From contig NC_071333.1 in assembly GCF_010183535.1 (NCBI RefSeq), forward strand, positions 20,024,587 through 20,088,586: 64,000 bases of DNA, read 5' to 3'. Made by a program: the position numbers and the translations under genes. Each line of letters starts with the position of its first letter. Within the stretch, counting starts at the first letter, position 1. Of the stretch, positions 34,235 to 46,143 are shown piece after piece. This DNA is from Caenorhabditis remanei. Lineage: Eukaryota > Nematoda > Chromadorea > Rhabditida > Rhabditidae. The notes below the pieces were generated by a model, which worked only from the letters and a program-made list of their open reading frames with translations, ran no database searches and had not been told where the DNA came from.

Positions 34235-35099
34235 TTCCGAATTTCGGAACAAAGAAAAACGTCTTTTGAAAAAAAAAATTGAAAATTACTACCAAGCAAG
34301 TTATATACGGTCATACTGACCCAGCTAGGTTGGCCCGGTTGGCCTGGAAAAATGAAAATGAAATTCATTATTTTCATTATCTCAGTTTTTCAATGGTAAA
34401 AGTTACATGCCATATCTCCACCTGACAATTCCTTAGTTAGAGCTCATGCTCTGAGTTTATTTGCAACAGTTATCACCTTCCGATCTGTATGACATGTCAT
34501 CATTTTGTAAGTTCATATATGATAACTCTTGCAGAAGATTAGAGAATCTCGAAAAACATGTTTTTGCCTACTGTTTCGCATTCATATTCATTGTTATTTA
34601 TCTAATCTTGTTATCCGATTCCTAGAATTTTTTGTAAATTGGAATTAGGATAAGAATTAGTGACACACGTTGTAAAGTTCATGAAGGAAGCCGATGAGCA
34701 AACCAAAAAAACAGTGTTATTGATGTTTATATCCAATTAGGAAAACTTGAAGACTGTAAACCGTGTTAGATTTTTGGGATTTGTGAATCAGTGACGCAAA
34801 ATAAACATTATGGTCCGCATGAAAGTAAAATGTTCTATAGAAATGTAAATTTCTCATATCAAACTGCATCAAGAATCTTCTAGCCGTTTCATCGAATGTT
34901 CAAGCCAGTGACAAGCTTTTCTCCCATAATTTGGTTTTATAAAATTTAAAAACCTTCAACGCGCTAACGTCGCTCTTATTCACCTACAAAAATGTTACTT
35001 TCGGACCCGTTCAGATGTTTTGATATAATGACCCGTGTTTGGTAAAAGTTTCTGATCGAACGTATGTAGTATGTTTTTACATTTAGTCGTTTACTAATT

Positions 35100-37510
35100 T
35101 CCCTATTTCATTCAATTCGAAGTTGAATTTTTAAGTAAACACTCTTCCTCTAACGTTCGTCACTTTTCATTCTTTTATTTATGAATAATTCGTCGGTACA
35201 TCAAAATCTGTCACTTTTGGAACATTTTTATTGAGTCATTGTTTATTAAATGTCACGCAACTGGTACCACTTGGTACCATCCCGCTTCTGTCCTGCTAAT
35301 TAATTCCAGTTTGATGCATCCAAATATCTGAAACTGATATTATCACGCATCAGAGCCACATGACTGCTTCTAGAAACCATTGACGTGTGTATAGATCTGG
35401 TTCAGAATGTATCGGATTTAGAATCAGAAGGAGATTCAGAAAATTCTTGGAAATCTGAGAGAGACCCGGAAGAAAAAAAATCTTCTGCTAAGAAAAACAT
35501 GATTTCGAAAAGAATTGAAATTATAACTGTGAGAAACCCAGAGGATATACATGCCAGGAATATCTGCCTACATTTTAAAAGTTTGATTTCTTGGCAGTTC
35601 AAAAGAAAAACCTTGATTACGCTGAGATTGAATTATCATTGACTGCAATTGACTGAGAAATACTGCAATTGTTTTTATTATATTCGTATTTCAGTAAACG
35701 TTCATGCAGAAGTTACGTACCGTAATCCAAGAGTGTTGTGACTCACTTATACTTAGTATTACCTTAGTATTCTAATCCACCGATTTATTTCTGTTCTTCA
35801 CTACCTGGTACATCCGCTTATCAAGATTTTCAGACGTTCAAAATAGTTTACACTTTTTATTCTACGGAATACTGAGCACAAGATCCTTACAGATATGGAT
35901 TTTCAGATTTTATTTATTTATTCACAAACCACTCAATTAATCACTAAATCTGTCATTTAAACTCCTGATATATCCAGATTTTTAATTATGGCGACGTTCC
36001 AGATAACGTTCAAAGTAACAACGATAGAAATTGAATTTCGATGACAGTAATTGTTGAATTTGAGGATGAAAATAACCAGACAAATTGCAGTTGCTAAATA
36101 ACAAGTTACTTAACAAGTTACATTCCGCTCGAAGCAAATCTACTTTCAAAAATTGTGAGTGTTCAACGCGTTATCTAAATTAAAGTTCAAAAAGTTTGAA
36201 AATCAATCAGAGTAGTTAAACGTAGAAAAGCTAACATCAAACAGCAAAGGAAACTCCCTTATGTCGATTTATCTAAAACTCTGTTTTATTTCAAGTATTT
36301 CCTTATTTCATTCAATTCGGAGCTGAGTTTTTGAGAAAAAACTGCCATATAACCTACGCCATTTTTCCTTCTTTAATTCATAATTAATTCAGCGATACAC
36401 CCTTTTGGAACAATTTTATTGAGTCATTGTTTATTGAAATGTCATGCAACTGGTACCGAGTTGTACGCTTTTGTCCTTCTAATTAATTCCAGTTTGATGC
36501 ATTCAAATACGCATACATCTGAAACTGATATCATCACGCATCGGAGTCACATGACTGCTTCTAGGTACCATTGACGTGTGTATAAATCTTGTTCAGAATG
36601 TATCGGATTTGAAGTCAGAATTAAAATCGGAAAATTCTAGGAAATCTAAGAAAGACCCGGAAGAAAAACATCTTCAGCTCAGAAAAACAGGATTTCGAAA
36701 AGAATTGAGATGATTACCGTGACATTAACAAACTTTTTAAAAAAGTTTTTAACTACACTAAAACTACATTTTCAACAAACTTATCAACAAGGTTGGCACC
36801 TTTAATTTTTAGTCAGAAGGAATTCAAAACCTCTTCAAAAACATCATTTTAATCGGTGTTTCAAATGGCGATTCCAATAAAACTGACAAACAAATCATTG
36901 ATCAGTCAACATGCTTATGACAGCTAGAATGGACATGGAAGGAAGCATGAAATATCTTCAGACTAGTAACGTGTACCGTAAGACCTGTGAAGAAGGCGAA
37001 CCCGCAGGCATGAGTTTGGAGCATCCTATCTCGGCTGTCTTTAAAGATATGAGACGTTTCTCAACTGAAGAAGTATTTTATGATTATTAAGCTATATTTT
37101 GCCAGTTAAAAGCTTTTTGATATGTTGAAATGTCACGCAACTGGTACCGAGTTGTACGCTTCTGTCTTTCTAATTAATTACAGTTCGATGCATTCAAATA
37201 CATATACATCTGAAACTGATATTATCGAGCCTTATGACTGCTCTAGAAACCATTCACGTGTGTATAGATCTGGCTCAGAATGTATCGGATTTAGAATCAA
37301 AAGTAGAGTCAGAAAATTCTAGGAAATCTGAGAAACCCGGAACAAATACATCTTAAACTCAGATAAGCAGGATTTTGAAAAGTATTGAAATCATAAATAT
37401 GAGAACTGTAGTAAAGGGAACTCTGAGGAAACACAAGCCAAGAAGATCTGCCTACATTTTTGAGTAGGAAATTCTGCCAGTTCGAAAAATAAGACCACGA
37501 TTACGTTGAG
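35100..37510 (+). repeat. Three degenerate copies of a roughly 400-bp unit
   Basis: Copies are at about 35270-35640, 36420-36730 and 37125-37510. Landmarks are aactggtacc, cagtt[t/c]gatgcat, ctgaaactgatat, catgactgc...tag, a[a/c]cgtgtgtata and cagaatgtatcggattt. The first copy has a frame (35385-35642) rich in Ser, Glu and Lys; it is not kept in the others, so a gene is doubtful. Copies one and three also share atctgcctacattt. Confidence 0.75.
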
Positions 37511-38189
37511 ATAATTTGTTGCCTGATTACCGAAAATTTGATAGTCTTGTTTTAGAAGGCCCGAAACGAAATGGGAGTTTAAACCAATTTGCTCATTGAA
37601 AGATAGAATCACAGTATAACATGTCGTCTACTGTTTTTGACTGGTTGCCTTTTGTTGTACTGTTGTAATGAACAACTTGGTTACAGGAAATCTGAAAATT
37701 CTCAAAATGCTCTAGTTATGACTCATCTACAATTACTACACCAACATCTGGAATTCTGAAAATCTGTAACATTTTCTTCTTGTTGTAACTTCGTTTCTAG
37801 CCTTGACTCGTAGTAAACAAATTTTTTTTGCATGAAATGCTGCCTACACTCTTGCTTTAGAAAGAACGTTTTGTGACGTGGACACGGTGTGTGGGCTTCG
37901 AGCACCGAGATACATGTGATCTCTTTTGCTTCCAACAATTATATTTTTGCTACAGAGGATCGAGATAATGACGAGTACAAAGGATTGGATTACTGTATTG
38001 AAGTACTTCATTCTTTCTGGAATATTTCATGAGATTCTTGAGAATTCAGAAATTGTTCTAACCTGTAAGTCAGTTCGAACATCAACCTCAAGAGATCAAG
38101 GGAACAGTTATCCTGGTTTCAGAAGATTTTACAAAGTCCAAAGTATTCGAAGCTTCATTTTTCCGAAAACATCGATTTTGGGAAGTGGC

Positions 38190-38595
38190 GCATGTTTATG
38201 ACGTGCCCTGTATTCTAGAAACTTTATGTTTTTGAAATAATTGACTGAAGAGGAATTAGTCATTCACAGTTTTAGATATTCTCGAATTTCATGATTGTTT
38301 AGATGTTCAGTTTTTGGTAAATTTCAATATTATCACATCAGAATTCGCTCTTTTCGGGTTTCTTCGATCAAACTTCCAGTCCAAAAAATGAAAGATCTCA
38401 CGCCATTTACAAGTTCTGGTTCGTTTCTTCCATGAATTTTGCTCTTTCACTTTTCCAATTTCTCACATAAACCTATCAAAAATTATAGGTTGGATATGAT
38501 CGAAGAAGAACAGAAGTTTTGGTTCTGTGATCACTTAAAAGTTCTTCCACCAAGGAAATCAAACATCCCAGTTACAAAATAACAATTTGAAACAG
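38190..38595. repeat. Duplicate of 41270-41630
   Basis: About 400 bp, roughly 90% alike by eye: ctcttttcg[g/a]gtttcttcga, ccatgaattttgctctttca and ttcttccaccaaggaaatca occur in the same order in both. No coding frame. Confidence 0.85.
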
Positions 38596-38609
38596 AAATT
38601 GCTGAGCCG

Positions 38610-38840
38610 TGAGCGGTGAGTTGCACAGTTCCGAGAAACATGCACAGTGGAAAAAAATGAAAGACATCTGGAGGATTTGCCCTGGGTTTTCCAGTCTAAA
38701 GAAAGGTCTTAGATATAATTATCTCAAGATTTGAATTGAATTTATTCGGAACACACATTCTTTAGTTCCACCAACACGGAAGTTGTCCATGCATGTTGCC
38801 CAGGTGTCCTCAGAAGCTACACGATGACTGGAGGATGGAA
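38610..38840 (-). pseudogene. Decayed copy of Cys-rich gene 1
   Basis: It aligns with 26735-26940. The end of exon 1 (near 38745-38820) has lost its splice donor (gtaag became ataaa). In exon 2, an extra base where CACTTTTGG became CATTTTTTTCC shifts the frame ahead of the C-terminal Cys cluster. The signal-peptide part is absent. Confidence 0.82.
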
Positions 38841-40545
38841 TTTGAGATCTTGAGCATGTTTAACAAGCGGCTGGTAATTTACTTTACTGTGTCCAACGTT
38901 GAATTGATGGAAACATTTGTAGACCGTTAGAATTCATGTTTTACTGTTTAAACATCTGATTGTTTCTCGTTGGATAGCAGGGAATCATTCCGAAAATAGA
39001 GATGTAGTTGCGTCTTTTATCCTCATTTTATATCTAACACCTATAATTATTATCTCGAATTCGTACCAGCTACGAAAACTAAAAACCCAAAACAGTTTTT
39101 TTTGTTTCACCGGTGAGATAGAAAACTGAAAGTGTATTGATTATATTGGACCATCTACACCAGTCACCAAAACTATTACATCCATTAACAAGAATTTCAA
39201 TCTGAGAGATTAGCGGGAGATTTGTGACTTCACAAACATGTTTTCCAGAGTTTTCCAGAAGTGTTTCTTCTCACTGTGATATTTGATAATCTCATTTACA
39301 ATTCTGCTAATTTAAATGACAATGGGATAATCTGTGACACATACGTTGATAAGTTCATGACAAGATCAGATTAACTATAGGAGATCGAACGATTTCCACA
39401 GCTTGGACGTTTTCGAATTGACAAAACACAATGGAAAGGTAACAGGAGTCAACGATTGAAAACTTCTGGAATTATCCTCACTTTCAGAATAGAAATCTTG
39501 TAAATTTAGTTCTGAGATGGGATTCTTCGAGAAGAATGAAAGTTTGAAAAGATATAGATAACAACAGAACCATGTTTACGGTCTCGACACACAATTAGAG
39601 ATGTCAGCTTTGAAAAGTAGAAATTCAGTATAACCTTTTGTAAAATATATACCGTTTCTTAATAAGGTTTTACAGTTTACAATTTAAAGATGAGTCAGTT
39701 CATTCGAAACATTTAGGACTCATTTTTAATTCGAAATCAGCTTCACTATCCAAGCACTCAATTTCCCAGTACATCCGATCCGCTCAGAACAGATTTTAAA
39801 ATTTAATAACTTGTTTAGACTGCACTTTTTTTTTTCGGATCTCCATGTTTGTTTTTGGATGCTTTCGGAATCCTGCCAAGATATGGATCTTGCCTGATTA
39901 GATGACAGTACCAAAATCTTGAGAGATTTAAGATATGAGGATTGATATCAAATCCTGCTTATAGGATTATTAAGTAGTAACGTTGGCTTTGAGTAATCGC
40001 TACTAGAAGATCAACAAGTGGAAGTGACGACTGAGGTTTTCTGAATTTGATGGAAAAGTACATTTTTAGAAATGTTATCTAGTCAATCCTAAATTTGATA
40101 ATATCAATAGTACAATTGTTTGTATCCTTGAAAACTAGGGTTCAACTTTCAGCCTTCAACCGTAACCAAACTTCCTGCTCTGATCTTTATCGAAGAACAT
40201 GCAATTTAAGAATTGCTTATTACAAACCGTCTTCTGATTTTCCTTTGTCATTATTTTTCCTGTTTTCATTCAACAACTATCAACTTCCTGGTTTTTGTTC
40301 GCATTCCGAGAAAAGTCACGTGCATTTTTGTAATATGCTCCGAACTACATTCTGGCGTGGCTACATTTTTTTCTGTGATTTCAAAACCTTTTGAAAAGGT
40401 TTTTGAGTCAGAAGGTGTGGGAAAGTGATAAACAAACCCAAAATTGCAGGTTGGACGGTAAAATTTTTGGGGAAAATTACACGATGGGAAAGAAAAAAGT
40501 GATATCAAACTTTTGAGTAATCCAACTATCAGAAAATCTGGAAAA
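38841..40545. other. Intergenic
   Basis: AT-rich. 39290-39370 resembles 34600-34690. No exon, RNA gene or distinct repeat identified otherwise. Confidence 0.4.
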
Positions 40546-40550
40546 GGGAA

Positions 40551-40883
40551 ATGGTATTGCTGGAGAAGAAACATTCGAAAAACGGTTTCAAAAAAACATC
40601 GGAAGCAGGATATTCAATTACCGATCGTTTTCTTTTGTTTAGTGTACTTGCAGACCCAAAATTATATGATAGCCTGGGGACCCTGGGGTTTTCTGGACTA
40701 CTGAATTCATTTCTAAATAAATGGCCTGAATTTTGTAATGGTGGCTTCCTTGAACGGATGGCTACAGTTATGGAAACCCATGGATCGGGAAGAACCAACA
40801 AACTCATTCAAATAGGTCTAAAAAAAGTGCATGTAGATGTATCTTGCTATATTGTTATACACTTTCGAATCGTTACAAATTAA
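40551..40883 (+). CDS. Doubtful 110-residue frame
   Basis: An ATG-lacking frame of 110 codons with a fairly protein-like middle (ADPKLYDSLGTLGFSG, NKWPEFCNGGFLER). There is no paralog in the window, no recognised domain, and a competing frame on the other strand (40529-40807). It may be chance or a transposon remnant. Confidence 0.15.
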   Translation: MVLLEKKHSKNGFKKTSEAGYSITDRFLLFSVLADPKLYDSLGTLGFSGLLNSFLNKWPEFCNGGFLERMATVMETHGSGRTNKLIQIGLKKVHVDVSCYIVIHFRIVTN

Positions 40884-42650
40884 ATGGGACCCTCGTCTCT
40901 AATTTCAATCGCTATGATTATAAACATTTTGAAAATTCAATCGTGAAATTTGTCAAAATGGATTATAATGAAGAAGATAATCAACAAATTTTAATAGCAA
41001 TCAAAACTTCATAAAATTTGTTAAAGAAGTGCTATTCTGCTCTTTTTATACAGCAGAAGTACACGTGTGTTGTCATGAGCACACCGAGTCATGTGCACTT
41101 TCTAAGGGAAAATTTGGGATTTGTCTTTTCGAAAAACAGAGTCCCCGTCGCAAGGATAGTCATTCGTTATTTTAGTTCAAATATTGTCTTTTTTGTTTTT
41201 ATCATTATAAGAATTTGAAGCAGCCATTGTCCAGCTACCGAAGCAATTGTTCTCTTTTTTCACATATTCCAGAAAGATTATGATTTTGAGAGAATCGATT
41301 GAAAGGAATTAGTCATTTACAGTTGTTTCTATGTTCAGTTTTCCGTAAATCCGTTAATATCACATCATATTTCGCTCTTTTCGAGTTTCTTCGATCAAAC
41401 TACCAGTCCAAAAATGTAAGATCTCATGCCATTTGCTAGTTCTTGTTTGTTTCTTCCATGAATTTTGCTCTTTCACTTTTTCAATTTCTCACATAAACCT
41501 ACCAAAAATTATAGGCTGGAGATGATCGAAGAATAACAGAATTTTTGGTTCTGTGATCAATCAAAAGTTCTTCCACCAAGGAAATCAAACATCCCAGTTT
41601 CAGATTCACGATTTGGAACAGAAAAAAATCTTGGTGATGTTAACGTATATGTATTGAGACTAGGAACATATTTTACGTTCAAGCAAAATTGAACGTGTTT
41701 ATCATGTCAAAACTGGTAATGTCTTGTTATGAATGTTTTCTCATTTTCTTCTTCCCTCATGTTTTTCTTCGTTTTGATTTTCTACAGTTCACTGACAAAA
41801 AATTGAAACAACATGGCTTCAAAAAAGAGAATAGACAACTGAGAGACGTTAGAGATGTTTTAATGATCCGAGGAGAGCCGAATCCGCGGGATTAGTGCAA
41901 CCACAGTCTCCATGACAACCGCCAGCTGCTATACTTGGAGCGAGTCAGTTGACTCATTCGGATGGTGGAGACGTGAGCCGTGAGCCCATAAGCCGTGCCA
42001 GACGGCACTGGCTGGCGCCGGCTAGAGGCAGACACGTTGAAAATGTTACACTCAGAGACACAGAGAAAGCAGGGAAAGGGGGATAAGAGACGTCAGCGAG
42101 ATTTTTGATATGCTAGATGGAGATTAGTCATTGCAGGAGTTGAAGGAAAAGTGACGAACAAGGAAAAGTATAACTACTAGTGATCGGGAAGTGATTGAAT
42201 ACAAACTTTGCTTCATCCATCGACGTGTTCACCCTGGAAGTTCAAACTGGAATATTTGCAGTTGTACTTGCATGAAAGATAAAGAATATAAACATCATAC
42301 CTAATGCTCAATAAAAGACTCCATTAAGCCAGGAACCGGTTATTAACAGGTTCAGCAATTTTTGATTGCAAAAATAAAATGATCTTCCATGTGGACTCGT
42401 TCCAGTACCATTTGCAAGTCTGATATATATTGGATCTTTTTAAAAAGCCTGCAGTCCACATCATAATCGAACTCGCATCAGACAACGAGAAGCAACATTC
42501 ACGCTTTTTCCTTGCAACATAAGAAACAAGAAGGAGAGAGCAAGTCCACCCATATTTCTCTTCCTTTTTGACCAGAAATGTCTTTGACCAGAAGAAGACC
42601 ATTCAAGGAAGAAACTGGTCAAATCGTCAAATCATATGCACTTTTCAATA
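40884..42650. other. Repeat-derived intergenic DNA
   Basis: Holds agtcatgtgcact (41087-41099), the 41270-41630 duplicate and a GC-rich patch at 41975-42030 (gtgagccgtgagccc...cggcactggctggcgccgg) resembling 13110-13150. No gene supported. Confidence 0.45.
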
Positions 42651-43115
42651 TGCAAGCGCACCTAATTTTCTTTATATTTTGTGTATAGAGAGAATTTTGC
42701 CCAACGATTGGTTACCTCTGAACATAGAATGTTATACTTCTAACTTAGAAAATCCTTTTTTCTTTCCGGCTTATAGACTAACAAGTATACCAACTTGTCT
42801 TTTCTCCACAACACTTTTCTATTTCCTCAGTCAAGCCAAACATTTAGTAATATCTGCTTTATTTTGAGACAAACGTTAATCTTTCACCGTAAATGAGATC
42901 AATGGCATGTGTAAATGACAAATAACTTGAAATCAAATACTGTCTCATTATTAAAGTCTTATAACTGCTCTTCTGATTTGAAATTCGATACACTTTGAAC
43001 GATATCTTGACGGGGTCAATGAATTTGAAAATTAGTCATGTGAAAAAATACATGGTCAGTTCAAAAGTTTTCAGTTTCAGGATTGTGAGTATTTAAGCAC
43101 ATCCGTCTATACATC
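42650..43115. repeat. Diverged duplicate of 29210-29330 and 31180-31480
   Basis: gcccaacgattggttac and gaatgttatacttctaa are shared with 29247-29290; later parts align loosely with 31180-31480. It lies in the same order relative to Cys-rich member 3 as the originals do to member 2, so it is part of an old duplication of the gene neighbourhood. Confidence 0.65.
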
Positions 43116-43358
43116 ATTAAGCGTACCAAGAGTGTCATTTTCACTTCAAACAATTACTCAACAAGATAAAATAAAAAATTGCAAACACTGAAATACTGAC
43201 TACGAGCACCACAGGTCGGCTAAAATTGTTGTGGGCCTGGTTTCGGAAACTTTTGTTCGGGAGACTATACTAGTGTCAGCAGCACTCTAACTTTATCTTG
43301 AAGACGTCTCATACTGATCCTATCTATTACTTTAAAAAACCGTTCGTGAAGAAGACTC

Positions 43359-44448
43359 ACAAGGGAATTGACTTTCGGTATGCGTTCAGAATTTTCTATA
43401 AACTTGCACACGGATAGTTTCGAATCTGCTTTAAACAATGATAATAGTGAAAAAGTGCAAAACTCCCGAAAAGTTGGACTTTTTTGCTCCGAAAGTTTGC
43501 TCATTTTTCATCATTGGAAACACGAGTGCCAATTCGGGAGGACTATCGGGTTCGTAAAGACAACTAGCTGCCCTCTCGTCCAGCGGGTGGATGGTCACGT
43601 GGCAGTGAGGGGGACTGGTAGGAGGAAGGTCTGGGGATCGACCTCTTCCCCTTTTTTCTTTTTTTTTTGCATTTGGAAAACTGGCTATAAAATGTTAACT
43701 ACAGCGTTTTCGAATTATTCCATCAAGTTTTCTTCCGTTTCGAACTGTTTTCTACATTTTCTGAACATTTGGTAAGAAACTTTTTTTTGAGAAAAATTTT
43801 TGTTCTCATTGTCTCATTCATGATGGAGACTCCTCTTTGACACATCTTCAATTAATCTTGTTTTTTTCGGAGGACATGCCGGATAATCATACAGTGCTTT
43901 CTTCATTTTGAAACAATGTCTGTTTAGAGAGTAGATGAGATGAAAAATTTGGTTTACAAGCTTTCAAAATGAGTGGGTAGACCATGATGAGATGAATGCG
44001 ACAATGAGAACAAAAAGTTTTCTCAAAAAAAAGTAGAAAAAAAAGTAGAAATGTAGAAAACAGTTCGAAACGGAAGAAAACTTGATGAAATAGTTCGAAA
44101 ACGCTGTAGTTAACATTTTATAGCCAGTTTTCCAAATGCAAAAAAAAAGAAAAAAGGGGAAGGGGTCGATCCCCAGACCTTCCTCCTACCAGTCCCCCTC
44201 ACTGCCACGTGGCCATCCAACCGCTGGACGAGAGGGCAGCTAGTTGTCTTTACGAACCCGATAGTCCTCCCGAATTGGCACTCGTGTTTCCAATGATGAA
44301 AAATGAGCAAACTTTCGGAGCAAAAAAGTCCAACTTTTCGGGAGTTTTGCACTTTTTCACTATTATCATTGTTTAAAGCAGATTCGAAACTATCCGTGTG
44401 CAAGTTTATAGAAAATTCTGAACGCATACCGAAAGTCAATTCTCTTGT
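43359..44448. repeat. Long inverted repeat with internal Pol III-like module
   Basis: Arms 43359-43827 and 43982-44448 (about 465 bp, few mismatches) with a loop of about 155 bp. The two long frames on opposite strands are mirror images of the arms, not genes. Each arm contains an A-box-like tcgtccagcgg, a B-box-like ggggatcgacc and then a T-run (ccccttttttc), the layout of a tRNA-derived unit. Confidence 0.93.
43580..43665 (+). pseudogene. tRNA-like module in the left arm
   Basis: An A-box match at tcgtccagcgggtgg, a B-box match at ggggatcgacctc and a downstream T-run. The mirrored copy on the minus strand (44145-44245) has ccagcggttgg and gatcgacccc, closer to consensus. No full cloverleaf was found. 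Confidence 0.5.
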
Positions 44449-44686
44449 CAGAGAGTAGATGAGAGTCCGAATCAAGAGACCGTGTTCAAGAAGAATACTT
44501 AAGAATTCTGATATTCTGAAGAATTGATTTCGTTCCATTTTGTTCAACCTGAAGTTTGATGATACCTGAACACAGAATTAATCAACAATGAGTTTATTTA
44601 TATTGAAGAGATGATTATATGAATGAAAGTGAAATAAAAACAGAAATTGGATCCAATCATAGAAGAGTGTGTGGGGTGGTCGCAAG

Positions 44687-45146
44687 TTAGGCTTCAGCAG
44701 ATGATTCATTATCATTGTTTCTAGGGACGTAGGATGGACGGAGTGTATAACCACGAGCTGAAAACTCTTTGTAGGAGAAGGGGAAGTTACACATCGGATC
44801 ATAGCAGACGCAGATCCACATGTTGTAGGTATCACCTGAGCCATCCTTTTTTTTGATGCCCCTCTGAAATGATTTTGTTTATAGAAATATTTTTGTCTTT
44901 TTTATCTCATCATACTAGCAATTTGCAGTCTTCTTCTTTCTGGAAGCGGTACAAGACGGTGGAAAGGTTTTCTGGATAAGAGCTTTCTCCGCCGAATTTG
45001 GCGTATCCAGTGTCAGTAAAGTAGAACGCAGTACAAAACTTTCGGTTGTCGATGATTTCAGTCGTCCCGTAATGACACGAAATACCGGAGACTGGAACGG
45101 CTATGCTGAGGGCCAGGAAAGCGAGGAATGCAAGTTGGCGGCTCAT
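44687..45146 (-). CDS. Small secreted Cys-rich protein (member 3)
   Basis: Exons 44916-45146 and 44687-44863; 135 residues, phase 0 junction. Signal peptide MSRQLAFLAFLALSIAVPVSG, then ISCHYG, KFCTAFYF and DCKL. Exon 2 gives MWICVCYDPMCNFPFSYKEF and ends RGYTLRPSYVPRNN plus an acidic tail. The Cys pattern and exon boundary match member 2. Unlike members 1 and 2 it has no ccccgccc box in the first 200 bp upstream, so its expression may differ. The exon 1 donor (cta|gtatga) is non-ideal. Confidence 0.83.
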
Positions 45147-46143
45147 TGATTTCCAATACTGAAAAAAGTAATATTGAAAATTTTAATAACAATTAAAAAT
45201 ATAGGAGTTCGAGTAAATTGTTTTATGAAAATTTGAGAGTTGAAAAGGCTAACTTAAAAAAGTTAATTTTTAGACAAAATCAATATGTTCACGTCAACCC
45301 TGCGAGATATTAGAAAAAAACTTTAAAAAATTTATTGTCGTAATATGAGAATATAATTAGGAAGCAATGTTTCTTTTCTGATTAGGCATTTTTAAACGTT
45401 TCATTGACGTAGAATCCTGCTATCAGTTGAGTTATTAAATCACGCGATTCAAACAAAAAAGGAAAGGAAGTAACACAGTCGTTTTTGATTGACATGTTCG
45501 GCACAAACGTGCGAAAAATTGCCGGAAAGGAAGCACTCAATCAAATAGAAATGACAGCACCGATAAAAATGGCTAATCAGATGACCAAGTGTACTGATAA
45601 GGCAATCGAGCTAAGTTTATTGTTCAGAGCAAATGTCTGAAAATCAGTTGCCTCGTTTGGGGAAAAAGCAAAAGACCGTGAATATATATGTTAGCTTATA
45701 GTTACATTGAGTTGTACAGTTAATAATATCTGACTCTCCGATAAATCTCCGATAAATCGGGAATTTCCGGCAGAAAAACCGCCTGTTTCGTGCTGATCCC
45801 GTCGTGTTTTTTGTTGAAAATCGAAAAAATGGGCCGAAAAGTGAACAAAAAATTGTTTTTCGCCGCACGCAATAATTTCCCGGGTCTAAAAATGACTCGC
45901 CGCATTTCTCACATTTAAAGGACGTTGCCAAATTGGCTCAAAATTCAAATGAGAGAAGCGACGAAAAGAACGAAACAAGAGCGGGGAACTTAATTTTCGA
46001 CCAATTCACACCATTTTTTCGAGAAAAAACATGCGAAATTGTACATAAAATCGAGTTAACGATTTTTTGGGCCCAAGAAATTCAAGAATTTCACGGGAAC
46101 CGATGAGCAACCGACTGCTTCGCTCGCGCCGGTGAAATATCGA
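45147..46143. other. Intergenic, probably dispersed-repeat DNA
   Basis: 45720-46140 has low-complexity, repeat-like composition (tctccgataaatctccgataa, gggccgaaaag). A minus frame starting with FKCEKCGESF near 45925 resembles half a C2H2 finger but goes nowhere. No gene called. Confidence 0.4.

Larger units (their letters stand above)
33484..35260. other. Intergenic with GC-box promoter and (TA)25
   Basis: Several ccgccc boxes lie at 33606-33720, upstream of member 2. (TA)25 occupies 34181-34231. Parts of 34440-34700 resemble 39290-39370. No gene seen. Confidence 0.45.

Noticed and set aside
43368..44547. Two similar proteins of about 140 residues on opposite strands
   Set aside because: They are mirror images of the inverted-repeat arms, including the tRNA-like module, not genes.
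45644..45931. C2H2-like start FKCEKCGESF
   Set aside because: Only half a finger, then low-complexity sequence in repeat-like DNA.
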